64,000 bases of DNA. Source: Photobacterium sp. DA100 (GTDB lineage: Bacteria; Pseudomonadota; Gammaproteobacteria; Enterobacterales; Vibrionaceae). Positions 56,464-64,000 of this stretch are shown here, one piece after another. The notes under the pieces were generated by a model that was given only the letters and a program-made list of their open reading frames with translations, was not told the DNA's origin and searched no databases. The stretch covers positions 1,550,001-1,614,000 of the forward strand of contig NZ_CP119424.1 in the NCBI RefSeq assembly GCF_029223585.1, given 5' to 3'. Within the stretch, counting starts at the first letter, position 1; every line of letters starts with the position of its first letter. Position numbers and translations under genes: made by a program.

Positions 56464-57050
56464 ACAAAAACATGCCCACCCTGACCCAAGATCCCGACGC
56501 TCGCTATCTCGCCCAGCGCCAGGCGCCGGCATCAACAGCCGTGTGGTTTCTGCTTGCCGTTATCACCATGTTCTTTTTCCTCTTTGCTGTTGCCTACCGG
56601 ATCAGGATGACATTACCAGACTGGCAGGCGCTCAATGAGCCGTGGCAGCTCGCTGTCAGCACCGTGATGTTGGTCATGAGCTGTGTCGCCATGCACCTGT
56701 GCTATCGCAAGGCCGCCTTGCTGCCGTCTCTGCGTGCCAATCATGCCCTGTTGGTATGGACTGTTATCTTTACCCTCGGTTTTGTATTTAGCCAGCTTTG
56801 GGCATGGCAAGCATTGCTGTCAGCCAACCTAGGGATCGGCAGCACACCTGCTGCGAGCTTTTTCTATTTGCTGACAGGGCTCCACGGACTGCATGTACTG
56901 GGCGGGCTAGTCGCCCTGAGCTGGGTGGTACTCCATGCCGGAAGCGGTCATCGCAACCAGCTCTATCCGGCCCTTCGACTCTGTACCCGATACTGGCATT
57001 TCTTGTTATTTGTCTGGCTGTTTTTACTCGGCCTACTTCGCTTGACGTAA
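56460..57050 (+). CDS. Cytochrome c oxidase subunit III-like protein (first copy)
   Basis: A 196-residue, five-helix protein. SFFYLLTGLHGLHVLGGLVAL and YPALRLCTRYWHFLLFVWLFLLGLL are COX3 signatures. It overlaps coxA by four bases (ATGA). A second, different subunit III gene follows directly, so the operon has two COX3-family proteins; this one is the more divergent and may be an accessory or the missing N-terminal half function. Confidence 0.85.
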   Translation: MNKNMPTLTQDPDARYLAQRQAPASTAVWFLLAVITMFFFLFAVAYRIRMTLPDWQALNEPWQLAVSTVMLVMSCVAMHLCYRKAALLPSLRANHALLVWTVIFTLGFVFSQLWAWQALLSANLGIGSTPAASFFYLLTGLHGLHVLGGLVALSWVVLHAGSGHRNQLYPALRLCTRYWHFLLFVWLFLLGLLRLT

Positions 57051-57065
57051 TGGGAGGTGATCCCC

Positions 57066-57767
57066 ATGCCACGCTCTATCTATACCGATGACCATCCCAC
57101 CCACCACGCATGGGCATCGATAATCAATGACTACTCTGCCGACAAGGCAGTGTTCAATGTATCAAGCAACAAAACCATGATGTGGATATTTCTGCTTAGC
57201 GATATCTTCGTCTTCAGCTGCTTCCTCATCGGCTACATGGCGGTCAGGATGACCACTACCGAACCCTGGCCTGTACCCAGTGAAGTCTTTGCCCTAACCA
57301 TCGCCGGGCAATCCATTCCGCTGGTACTGATCGCTATCATGACCTTCATCCTCATTACCAGCAGCGGCACCATGGCGATGGCCGTAAACTGCGGTTACCA
57401 GAAAAAACGTGGCGCTACTGCGTTGCTAATGCTCATCACCGCCTTGTTCGGCCTCAGTTTTGTCGGGATGCAGGCGTTTGAATGGAGCAAGCTGATAGAG
57501 GATGGCTTCCGGCCTTGGGGTAATGAGGTAGGAGCCGCCCAGTTCGGCGCCTGCTTTTTCATGATCACCGGATTCCACGGCTTGCATGTCACCGTCGGTG
57601 TCATCTACCTGTTGATTGTGGCGTGGAAAGTATGGCGTGGCGATTACGAGAAGCGAGGTCGCAGCCAACCGCAAAGTAATTATGAAATCGTCGAGATTGC
57701 CGGCTTGTACTGGCACTTCGTCGACCTTGTCTGGGTCTTCATCTTTGCATTTTTCTATCTCTGGTAG
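57066..57767 (+). CDS. coxC: Cytochrome c oxidase subunit III (second copy)
   Basis: A 233-residue protein with about six helices. FLLSDIFVFSCFLIGYMAVR, FFMITGFHGLHVTVGVIYLL and EIAGLYWHFVDLVWVFIFAFFYLW are standard COX3. GGGAGGTGAT precedes the ATG at 57066; the in-frame GTG at 57057 lies inside that site. Structural partner of subunits I and II. Confidence 0.92.
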   Translation: MPRSIYTDDHPTHHAWASIINDYSADKAVFNVSSNKTMMWIFLLSDIFVFSCFLIGYMAVRMTTTEPWPVPSEVFALTIAGQSIPLVLIAIMTFILITSSGTMAMAVNCGYQKKRGATALLMLITALFGLSFVGMQAFEWSKLIEDGFRPWGNEVGAAQFGACFFMITGFHGLHVTVGVIYLLIVAWKVWRGDYEKRGRSQPQSNYEIVEIAGLYWHFVDLVWVFIFAFFYLW

Positions 57768-57779
57768 GAGGGCTCGTAT

Positions 57780-58106
57780 ATGGCTAGCTCAACGAAAACC
57801 CATACCCAGCAACAGCACCCCATCAGCCTGTACCTCGGTATCTGGTTGCTACTGTTCGTCCTCAGCGCGCTGTCTTATATGGTTGATTACTACCATTTAG
57901 AAGGCATACTTCGCTGGAGCTTGATTTTGCTCTTTATGACCCTAAAAGCTGGCCTGATCGCCAGTATCTTCATGCACATGCTATGGGAGCGCGTAGCCTT
58001 GGTGTGCACTATTTTCCTCCCGCCGCTGATACTATTGGTGTTTATTGCCTTGATGGCCAGTGAAGCCGATTATATCTTTGCCCTACGGGAAAGGTTCTTC
58101 AGTTAG
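57780..58106 (+). CDS. Cytochrome c oxidase subunit IV (CyoD/CoxF-like)
   Basis: A 108-residue protein with three hydrophobic helices; LILLFMTLKAGLIASIFMHML is the typical bacterial COX4 segment. Last gene of the oxidase operon. It overlaps the 3' end of the convergent patatin gene by four bases, with no terminator between them. Confidence 0.85.
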   Translation: MASSTKTHTQQQHPISLYLGIWLLLFVLSALSYMVDYYHLEGILRWSLILLFMTLKAGLIASIFMHMLWERVALVCTIFLPPLILLVFIALMASEADYIFALRERFFS

Positions 58107-59293
58107 TCGCCGTTTGACAAAGCACTGGCTTCAGCACGGTAGAACTCAGGCAATGAAGGGGGAATCGCCTGCCAGGCCTGCCCCTGCTGCATTTTTTGGT
58201 AGCTGTATTCAAACAGCTCGGTCATGAACTCTCCGCTGTAAGCCGATGCCTCTTCCGGAGCCTGGAAGTCCTCATCAATGTACGCCAAGTTAAACTTGAT
58301 GCCCTGTTGACGGGCGTTGTGGTAGATATGTTCGACATCGCCGATCCCCTGATTGAGCATTAGGGTACTGATTGCCCTTTCGCTAATACGGCTCAACCGA
58401 TAGGAGACAGGTTGAAACTCAGATTTAAGACTACCGTTTCGAATTACGTAAAGGTTTTGTTCAACGTTCACATCACGCAGATCCACCCATGAAGGGGCAA
58501 AGAAAACTTGGCGTACCACCCCGCCATCGACATGCAGCTCATCGAACTGTTGTCCCCCCTGCTCAAACTCGATTTTCCGTGCCGGAAAGGCTCCCGGTAT
58601 GGAGCTGCTGGCAATAATCAACTCTTGGATCAGTGCCGTCGCTTGCGGGGTGCCATGTTCGGCTATCCGACCAATATTCCAAAGGGCCAGACGTTGGTTA
58701 TCGATATTGGCGGTGCCGATAATCAAGCTCCGACCAGCCCTATTCTGACTAGCAATTTCTGCCACCAAGTCATCAGTCACTATCTGACGGACTTTTTTCT
58801 CAAACGGGGAGGTATCGAGAACGGACTGGTGCCTAACAAGGGAAAAAATATTTCTGTAGCGAAACAGATCATCAAAGTCCGTTTCCGTGTAAAGCTCAGT
58901 CAACACATCATCATAATCACTGCCGAGAAAGGCAAACACCGAAACAATGGCCCCTGTCGAGATACCGGTTACCACGTCAAACTGCGGCCTGTCACCTTGT
59001 TCGGTCCAAGCCGTCAAAATACCCGCGGAAAATGCACCATTGAAACCACCACCAGAGAGTGCCAAGTAGTTAAGGCTTTGCCTATCCTGATGCTCCTCTA
59101 TCCAAGTATCAGTGTTGGCTTGGATCATGGCATTCAACCCTTCGGGATTAAACTCATCCCACATCCGGATCCCTTCAATGGACAAGGGCATCATGGTATA
59201 GGTGACAGGATCAGCACTGCGCTCTGTGCTACTGCAGGCAGAGAGTAAGACAACCAACAACAAGTATTTCCAGCGCCGCACTTTTCGCTCCAC
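58103..59293 (-). CDS. Patatin-like phospholipase lipoprotein
   Basis: A 396-residue protein with a lipoprotein signal (YLLLVVLLSAC, lipobox Cys at about residue 20). The patatin catalytic set is complete: oxyanion loop GGGFNGAF, nucleophile Ser112 in GISTG, and Asp256 in VDGG. It probably acts as a lipid acyl hydrolase at the outer membrane or periplasm. Convergent with the oxidase operon. Confidence 0.88.
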   Translation of the reverse strand: MERKVRRWKYLLLVVLLSACSSTERSADPVTYTMMPLSIEGIRMWDEFNPEGLNAMIQANTDTWIEEHQDRQSLNYLALSGGGFNGAFSAGILTAWTEQGDRPQFDVVTGISTGAIVSVFAFLGSDYDDVLTELYTETDFDDLFRYRNIFSLVRHQSVLDTSPFEKKVRQIVTDDLVAEIASQNRAGRSLIIGTANIDNQRLALWNIGRIAEHGTPQATALIQELIIASSSIPGAFPARKIEFEQGGQQFDELHVDGGVVRQVFFAPSWVDLRDVNVEQNLYVIRNGSLKSEFQPVSYRLSRISERAISTLMLNQGIGDVEHIYHNARQQGIKFNLAYIDEDFQAPEEASAYSGEFMTELFEYSYQKMQQGQAWQAIPPSLPEFYRAEASALSNGD

Positions 59294-59686
59294 TCTTTAT
59301 CGTTACTCGATCCAAGTAACGTCAAAAGGCTTTATGCTGCAATGATTACTTGGTGGCTCGCCAGTATTGTATTTGCTCAGGCTGTCTGATGGCTGAATCA
59401 AAATTTAAATACAGACATCAATATTTACCGCGATAGCTTTTTTATCTCATGCTCTCACCCACTTCACTGTGTCACAGCAACGCCTATACACAACTCACTA
59501 ACGTTTCATATAGCATACGTAATAAATTACTGAAACATCTCTTACTATTATTAACAATAACTATAATGTGTCTATTGAATACATATAAATTCACATGGAT
59601 AATTGCTTAGCTAAAACTTAAAAACTAACACCATAGATTATAAGTCCCTATTGCTTTCCATTATTTAAATTTAATCCGAGACAAAA
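59294..59686. other. Intergenic region between patatin and cutC genes
   Basis: AT-rich, 393 bases, divergent promoters expected. No gene, repeat or recognisable operator was found. Confidence 0.35.
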
Positions 59687-60433
59687 ATGTCAAAAGTTAT
59701 CCTAGAAGTATGTGTCGATACACCAGAGTCAGTCAACAATGCCATTAATGGTGGAGCAGATAGGCTAGAACTGTGCAGCTCTCTAATACTAGGAGGGCTC
59801 ACCCCATCACCCGGGCTAGCAAAATATGCGCTATCGCAAACCAATATTCCTTGCTATGCCTTAATCCGGCCAAGAAACGGTAATTTTGTCTACTCAACAG
59901 CAGAAGTTGATATTATGGTTGACGATATTTACCTGTTGAAAAAGCTAGGAGTAACCGGGTTTGTCATTGGCGCACTGACGCCAAAAGGACAGATAGATAT
60001 TGATTCAATACAGAGACTTAAAGAGTCAGCTCAAGGCTGTGATATCACCTTCCATCGTGCATTCGACCACATCCCAACCCCTTACGAGGCGATGGATAAA
60101 CTGATAGATATGGGGATTCAGCGCATTTTGACCAGCGGACAGCAAACCAGTGCCGAGCAGGGCATCGAGCTGATAAAATCATTACAGGCTCACGCAGGTA
60201 ATAGACTCTCGCTAATGGCAGGAGCCGGTGTCGATGAATATAATGCAGCTAAAATTATTAGCGCAACGGGCATCAAGGAAATTCATGCCAGCTGTAAAGT
60301 CAAAAGAAACTGCCACTATGAAAGCCTATCAAACCTTTCAATGGGAAGTGAGTCAAGCTTTGACCATTCAATATTCGTCACAAGTGAAAATATAGTTTCT
60401 CGTATAAAGTCAAAAATAACTGACTTAGTCTAA
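59687..60433 (+). CDS. cutC: CutC-family TIM-barrel protein
   Basis: A 248-residue protein matching CutC in length and landmarks: LEVCVDTPESVNNAINGGADRLELC, GGLTPSPGLAKYA, IRPRNGNFVYS, GFVIGALTPKGQIDI, FHRAFDH, RILTSGQ and HASCKV. CutC is named for copper tolerance in E. coli, but its biochemical role is doubtful; in other bacteria it is often found with glycan-use genes, as here (GH20 and GH38 next door, opposite strand). No copper genes are nearby. Confidence 0.9.
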   Translation: MSKVILEVCVDTPESVNNAINGGADRLELCSSLILGGLTPSPGLAKYALSQTNIPCYALIRPRNGNFVYSTAEVDIMVDDIYLLKKLGVTGFVIGALTPKGQIDIDSIQRLKESAQGCDITFHRAFDHIPTPYEAMDKLIDMGIQRILTSGQQTSAEQGIELIKSLQAHAGNRLSLMAGAGVDEYNAAKIISATGIKEIHASCKVKRNCHYESLSNLSMGSESSFDHSIFVTSENIVSRIKSKITDLV

Positions 60434-60479
60434 AATAGCTTTAAATGCATATTTCCAAATCAACCAAAAACACTTAAAT

Positions 60480-60511
60480 AAAACTAGTGCCATATATGGC
60501 ACTAGTTTTAT
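60480..60511. terminator. Bidirectional terminator between cutC and GH20
   Basis: A perfect 24-bp palindrome (arms ACTAGTGCCAT) flanked by A- and T-rich ends, between converging genes. Confidence 0.85.
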
Positions 60512-60550
60512 CTTCAAGCCAACCTGACAAATCAATTAGCCACAATATAA

Positions 60551-62521
60551 TTAGCTTGCCAGTCTATATTTTCCATCATCGATATCACTACGACAATAAA
60601 CAATATCCAAGATATCTAACTCGGCCAAATGGTTTTTAAGCTTTGACCTGAAGTGATACCACTGACGAGATTCAGACCATGCCACTTCGGCAGCAGCAAA
60701 TAATCGAGGATAAAGCATGTAATCAAGAGTCTGTTCGTCCGTCACGGTCTCACACCACAATGCTGCCTGTATACCCAACACTCTGTTTTGCTTGTCTAGT
60801 GGTACATTAGCTAGCGGATCGTAATGGTAGACCTTCTCAAGTGGAAGGATTCCCGCCCAGTTCAGACCTGGCTCTTCAACACAATTACTTTGCACCATAT
60901 CGAGATAAAGAGCCCGACCCGGCTGCAGGACTACGTCGTGGCCTTTCTCGAGACATTCCAGCGCCGCTTTTTCACTTTGCCAAGAAAAGACCACAGTCTC
61001 CGAGCTGACCTTGTCACCATGGACAACCTCCTCCCAGCCAAGCATCCTGCGCCCCTTATGGGCCAAGTATTGCTCGACAAAGCGCAACAGGTGGCCCTGG
61101 AGCTCCTTGGGGTCGGAATAACCCAGCTTCGACATCAGCCGCTGGCAACAAGGACTCTTGCTCCATACTCCCTCAGGCACTTCATCCGCTCCAATATGGA
61201 CAAAGGGGGCCGGGAACAGCTCGCAGACTTCATCAAGCACAGTACGCAGAAAAGTGTAGGTACCGTCCAGTCCCGGTGACAACACATTATCATTGAAGTG
61301 CTGAACACTGGTGTATTGGGACTGATCCTGATCATCGAACAGCAGTTCAGGTAGGGCTTTTATTGCCGCTCGAGAATGGCCTGGAATGTCAATTTCAGGG
61401 ATAACCGTGATACCACGGGCTGCAGCGTAGGCAACCATTTCGCGGATATCCTGCTGCGAATAGTATCCTCCATAGCGTTCAGTCAAGCGGCCAAACTGAG
61501 CAGGTAATTGTGTATTGGGCCCCCGCCAGGCACCGACGTCCGTCAATGCCGGAAACGCCTTTATTTCAATCCGCCAACCTTCGTCATCGGTGAGGTGCCA
61601 GTGGAATACATTAAATTTGAGCCGCGCCAATTGGTTAATAATTTGCTTAACCTTGCTAACTGGGTGGAAGTGGCGCACACAGTCAAGCATCATGCCACGA
61701 TACCCGAATCGTGGTGTGTCTTGAATTGCAACAGCAGGCAACAAAAATGACTCTCTGCCTTCGGCTTGCAGCGGGATCAACTGAAGCAAACTGGCAACAG
61801 CAGAAAAGAAGCCACGCTCTTCACCGGCTTGTATCTGAATACGGCCAGCTCTGACATCGAGCTGATAGCTTCCCTCGCAGCACTTATTGTCCAACTGAAA
61901 ACGAATTACGCCACTGCGTATGGGGCCACAGCTCTGGGCAAGGACAAGACGATGGCGCTGCCGCAACTCTTCTTCAAGCCATTGTGAGGCTGTTTGGGCA
62001 AGCGCAGTCCCCCGCTCTATCTGACAGCGGCTATCAAGGGTGAAAGTTCCCGGCTGCAACATTAATTGCGCTGGCTGAGGAATAATAGCAATCGCCGCTG
62101 TTTGACCAACATTAGTTTCGACGTCCAAATCCGATTCAACGCCCTGTTTGCGGAACGGCATACCACCGCTAAACTGCAGTGGTGTCATATTCACCCTGTG
62201 CATGAGCTGTTGAGCCACCACGGCCGCTTCCGTTATACCATGGCCTTGCAGTGTGATATGAGGGAGGGGAACTTCGAACTCGGCATAAAACTGTTGTCCG
62301 GGCATCAGCACCCGTGAGTGCTCAGGGGGAGTAAGTCGATACAGAGTACCCACCTGTTCAAGACTCCCGCATGTTAGGGAGTTAGAGGTAATACCACGAA
62401 TACAACTAAATTCGAGATGCCAATCTTCCAGGGGGCTGTCACTTTGGTTACTAAGGGTGACAGACAAACGACTGCCAGCATCATCATTGGCAATCAAATG
62501 GTGTTTTAAATCTAGATGCAT
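60551..62521 (-). CDS. GH20 beta-N-acetylhexosaminidase
   Basis: About 656 residues. The GH20 barrel carries the catalytic pair Asp446-Glu447 in HIGADEVPEGVW, with earlier YRGMMLDCVRHFH, FHWHLTDDEGWRIEI and VIPEIDIPGHSRA. Residues about 1-150 are an immunoglobulin-like carbohydrate-binding domain and about 170-290 the GH20b domain. No signal peptide is seen from the ATG at 62519-62521; a longer frame begins with TTG inside a hairpin and is unlikely. Removes terminal GlcNAc or GalNAc. It follows a GH38 gene on the same strand by 88 bp. Confidence 0.92.
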   Translation of the reverse strand: MHLDLKHHLIANDDAGSRLSVTLSNQSDSPLEDWHLEFSCIRGITSNSLTCGSLEQVGTLYRLTPPEHSRVLMPGQQFYAEFEVPLPHITLQGHGITEAAVVAQQLMHRVNMTPLQFSGGMPFRKQGVESDLDVETNVGQTAAIAIIPQPAQLMLQPGTFTLDSRCQIERGTALAQTASQWLEEELRQRHRLVLAQSCGPIRSGVIRFQLDNKCCEGSYQLDVRAGRIQIQAGEERGFFSAVASLLQLIPLQAEGRESFLLPAVAIQDTPRFGYRGMMLDCVRHFHPVSKVKQIINQLARLKFNVFHWHLTDDEGWRIEIKAFPALTDVGAWRGPNTQLPAQFGRLTERYGGYYSQQDIREMVAYAAARGITVIPEIDIPGHSRAAIKALPELLFDDQDQSQYTSVQHFNDNVLSPGLDGTYTFLRTVLDEVCELFPAPFVHIGADEVPEGVWSKSPCCQRLMSKLGYSDPKELQGHLLRFVEQYLAHKGRRMLGWEEVVHGDKVSSETVVFSWQSEKAALECLEKGHDVVLQPGRALYLDMVQSNCVEEPGLNWAGILPLEKVYHYDPLANVPLDKQNRVLGIQAALWCETVTDEQTLDYMLYPRLFAAAEVAWSESRQWYHFRSKLKNHLAELDILDIVYCRSDIDDGKYRLAS

Positions 62522-62560
62522 TCCAATGTCTCTTTCAGGAATAATCAAAGTTATAAGCAG

Positions 62561-62584
62561 AGGGGCAGGCAAACGCCTGCCCCT
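62561..62584 (-). other. Intercistronic stem-loop between GH38 and GH20 genes
   Basis: A perfect ten-bp stem AGGGGCAGGC / GCCTGCCCCT with loop AAAC. No T tract on the coding strand; probably messenger-processing or partial termination. Confidence 0.6.
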
Positions 62585-62609
62585 CTTGGGAGAGCCTTAC
62601 TTCACTGTG

Positions 62610-64000
62610 TTACTTCAAGACAAAGCTACGGATCTGCTTTGGCTTGAATAGGCCAAGCTCAAATTGCCCATTGAACGATTGTGCGTTCGCGACAGGCTGC
62701 TCCAGAAGGTTAACTTCGGTCACAGTGGTCTGTGCCGCAGAGGTTTGGATATACCCGTCCCCAGTCACCACCTCGCTACTCGGGTTGTAAAGGCGAACGA
62801 GCGTACCGCTGCCGTCTTCGGTCGGCTTTATCGCACTGACAACAAGTTTCGAGCCAATAAGCTCAATCCCCCTACAGTGTTCTTCCACCTGTAACGGCAA
62901 CGGATGCATGACAAAGTACTTCAGTGTATTGGTAAACTGGTTCAGCGACTGATTCTGGTAGACCAATGGCTCAATCGCATATTCCTGCCATCCTTTTTGT
63001 AGACGCGCAGGCTCGAAGTTTTCTTCAATCACTAACGCACATTCACAATGCAGTTCACCCAGCAACTGGCTATCCGGTGTCGGGATATACTTGAACTGCT
63101 GGCCTGAAGCGATACCCGGCCGGCGGGTGAGATCAGGTTTACCTAGCCACCCTACGCAGCGGAACAAGGTCAAGGCAATTTGATTATTTGCTCTGACTTC
63201 ATATTCCTTAATGCCCTTGGTAAATACGGTCAGGCCGCAGGTTTGGTCATGCATGTTGGCGAGGTGTAGCATCGGATAAATCGGGCTAGGCTCCTCTTTC
63301 CAGCCCTGCTCGCGCCAGTCCTGAAGCTGATTCGGCACATTCTCACGCTCAACCACGCCAAATGGAGTATCAGACCAGTTGGTGCTAGCTTCAAACGGTG
63401 TGGTCAGGAGCAGTTGCACACGGTGATCTTTTACCTGATTGTCAAAAGTCGCCTCTATCGTCAGTGGGCGCACCGACTCACAGTCAGAGACGGCACGCTG
63501 CAGACGAAGGCAAATGGCATACCTCAGTAATGCAGAGCATTGCTGCTTCGCACGCTCAGCTAGATCAGCAGGCAATGACCACACGCCGTCGATAACGATT
63601 GACTCAGAGAGACCTCGCTTAACCGCCTTCATGGTCGCTTCGCGCCAATCCAGTTGGATCAACCAATCATTCACCGGTGGCGAGTAATCATACGTATCGC
63701 CGTCATCGCCCATATCAATCAGGTTAATACAGTTCTCCCAGACGCGATTTTGCACTTTGTCCAACAGTACAAACTGTCCCTGCTCAAAGCTCAGGCGATA
63801 ACCATCATTTTCAATCATGACTTGATTCGACGCGATAGCCTCGGCTGCGGCTTCACCCTCTTGCTCAACCAGCTGCACGCTGGTATGTCCCGACGCCGGC
63901 AACGGATAATAGAATTCCACCTCACTCTGGTAGTAATAGAGTGAAGGATCATTCATCGATTCATCACGCTGAATGCTTCCGCGGTAAACGCGTTTTGTTG
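62610..64000 (-). CDS. GH38 alpha-mannosidase, 3' part (cut by right edge)
   Basis: The frame stays open to the window end (codons for TKRVYRGSIQRDES precede the first Met), so about 463 C-terminal residues are seen. The family is GH38: DGDTYDYSPP, NQVKDHRVQLLLTTPF, GWKEEPSPIY and PTPDSQLLGE mirror [32 protein letters not shown] and [10 protein letters not shown] of MngB in this window. The catalytic half lies beyond the edge. A second GH38 next to a GH20 suggests N-glycan or glycoprotein processing rather than mannosylglycerate use. Confidence 0.85.
   Translation of the reverse strand, partial: TKRVYRGSIQRDESMNDPSLYYYQSEVEFYYPLPASGHTSVQLVEQEGEAAAEAIASNQVMIENDGYRLSFEQGQFVLLDKVQNRVWENCINLIDMGDDGDTYDYSPPVNDWLIQLDWREATMKAVKRGLSESIVIDGVWSLPADLAERAKQQCSALLRYAICLRLQRAVSDCESVRPLTIEATFDNQVKDHRVQLLLTTPFEASTNWSDTPFGVVERENVPNQLQDWREQGWKEEPSPIYPMLHLANMHDQTCGLTVFTKGIKEYEVRANNQIALTLFRCVGWLGKPDLTRRPGIASGQQFKYIPTPDSQLLGELHCECALVIEENFEPARLQKGWQEYAIEPLVYQNQSLNQFTNTLKYFVMHPLPLQVEEHCRGIELIGSKLVVSAIKPTEDGSGTLVRLYNPSSEVVTGDGYIQTSAAQTTVTEVNLLEQPVANAQSFNGQFELGLFKPKQIRSFVLK

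Overview
The window looks like chromosomal DNA of a marine Vibrionaceae bacterium (Photobacterium, Vibrio or Enterovibrio/Grimontia type; genus not resolved). Grounds: a complete mannosylglycerate operon with E. coli-like MngR/MngA/MngB, an AlaE exporter, a YedI/DUF808 protein, CRP- and PurR-type sites, a cry-DASH plus iron-sulfur (6-4) photolyase pair, and many secreted carbohydrate-active and mucin-type enzymes. There is no rRNA, CRISPR array or complete mobile element. One tRNA gene (Ser, anticodon UGA) is present, next to what looks like the scar of an integrated element.

Layout. (1) 1-8.6 kb: start of a YghU-like glutathione transferase, then a galactan/galactoside locus: LacI regulator facing a porin, a secreted GH30 glycanase, a MelB-like symporter and a LacZ-type GH2 beta-galactosidase, with a candidate operator and CRP-like site before lacZ. 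(2) 9.2-15.6 kb: DUF1800/DUF1501 pair (Tat-exported, with a discoidin-like tail), then two overlapping FAD enzymes, one like retinol saturase/CrtI and one strikingly like Cutibacterium polyenoic fatty acid isomerase. (3) 15.6-22.2 kb: sugar-acid operon (IclR, TRAP transporter PQM, enolase-superfamily dehydratase/cycloisomerase, DgoK, DgoA). (4) 22.5-28 kb: AlaE, exported MTA/SAH-nucleosidase-like protein behind a PurR-like box, exported six-hairpin glycosidase-like protein, two tiny membrane proteins, an orphan pseudopilin. (5) 28-35.6 kb: manA-mngB-mngA divergent from mngR, with CRP and MngR-type operators, plus a sugar O-acetyltransferase. (6) 35.8-39 kb: two photolyase/cryptochrome genes and a 37-residue zinc-ribbon peptide. 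(7) 39.6-47.5 kb: MFS transporter with glycerophosphodiesterase, GlxA-like AraC regulator divergent from a LysE exporter, lipoprotein, GAF-GGDEF cyclase, small exported protein, second LysE exporter. (8) 47.7-48.3 kb: tRNA-Ser, a 27/28 direct repeat of its 3' end and an integrase N-terminus remnant. (9) 48.6-53.2 kb: 1203-residue M60/ImpA-like metalloprotease with discoidin tail; DUF808 protein. (10) 53.5-59.3 kb: five-gene aa3/caa3-type cytochrome oxidase operon, patatin lipoprotein. (11) 59.7-64 kb: CutC, GH20 hexosaminidase and the 3' part of a second GH38 alpha-mannosidase (runs off the right edge), suggesting N-glycan or glycoprotein breakdown.

Together the window is a catabolic region for galactosides, sugar acids, mannosylglycerate and glycoprotein glycans, interleaved with light-dependent DNA repair and respiration. 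The most unusual items are the fatty acid isomerase-like/saturase-like FAD pair, the PurR-controlled exported nucleosidase, the tandem photolyases, the tRNA-Ser scar, and GC-rich stem-loops in the gene gaps of most of the catabolic operons. All family assignments were made by reading the sequence and remembered motifs; no database search was run.
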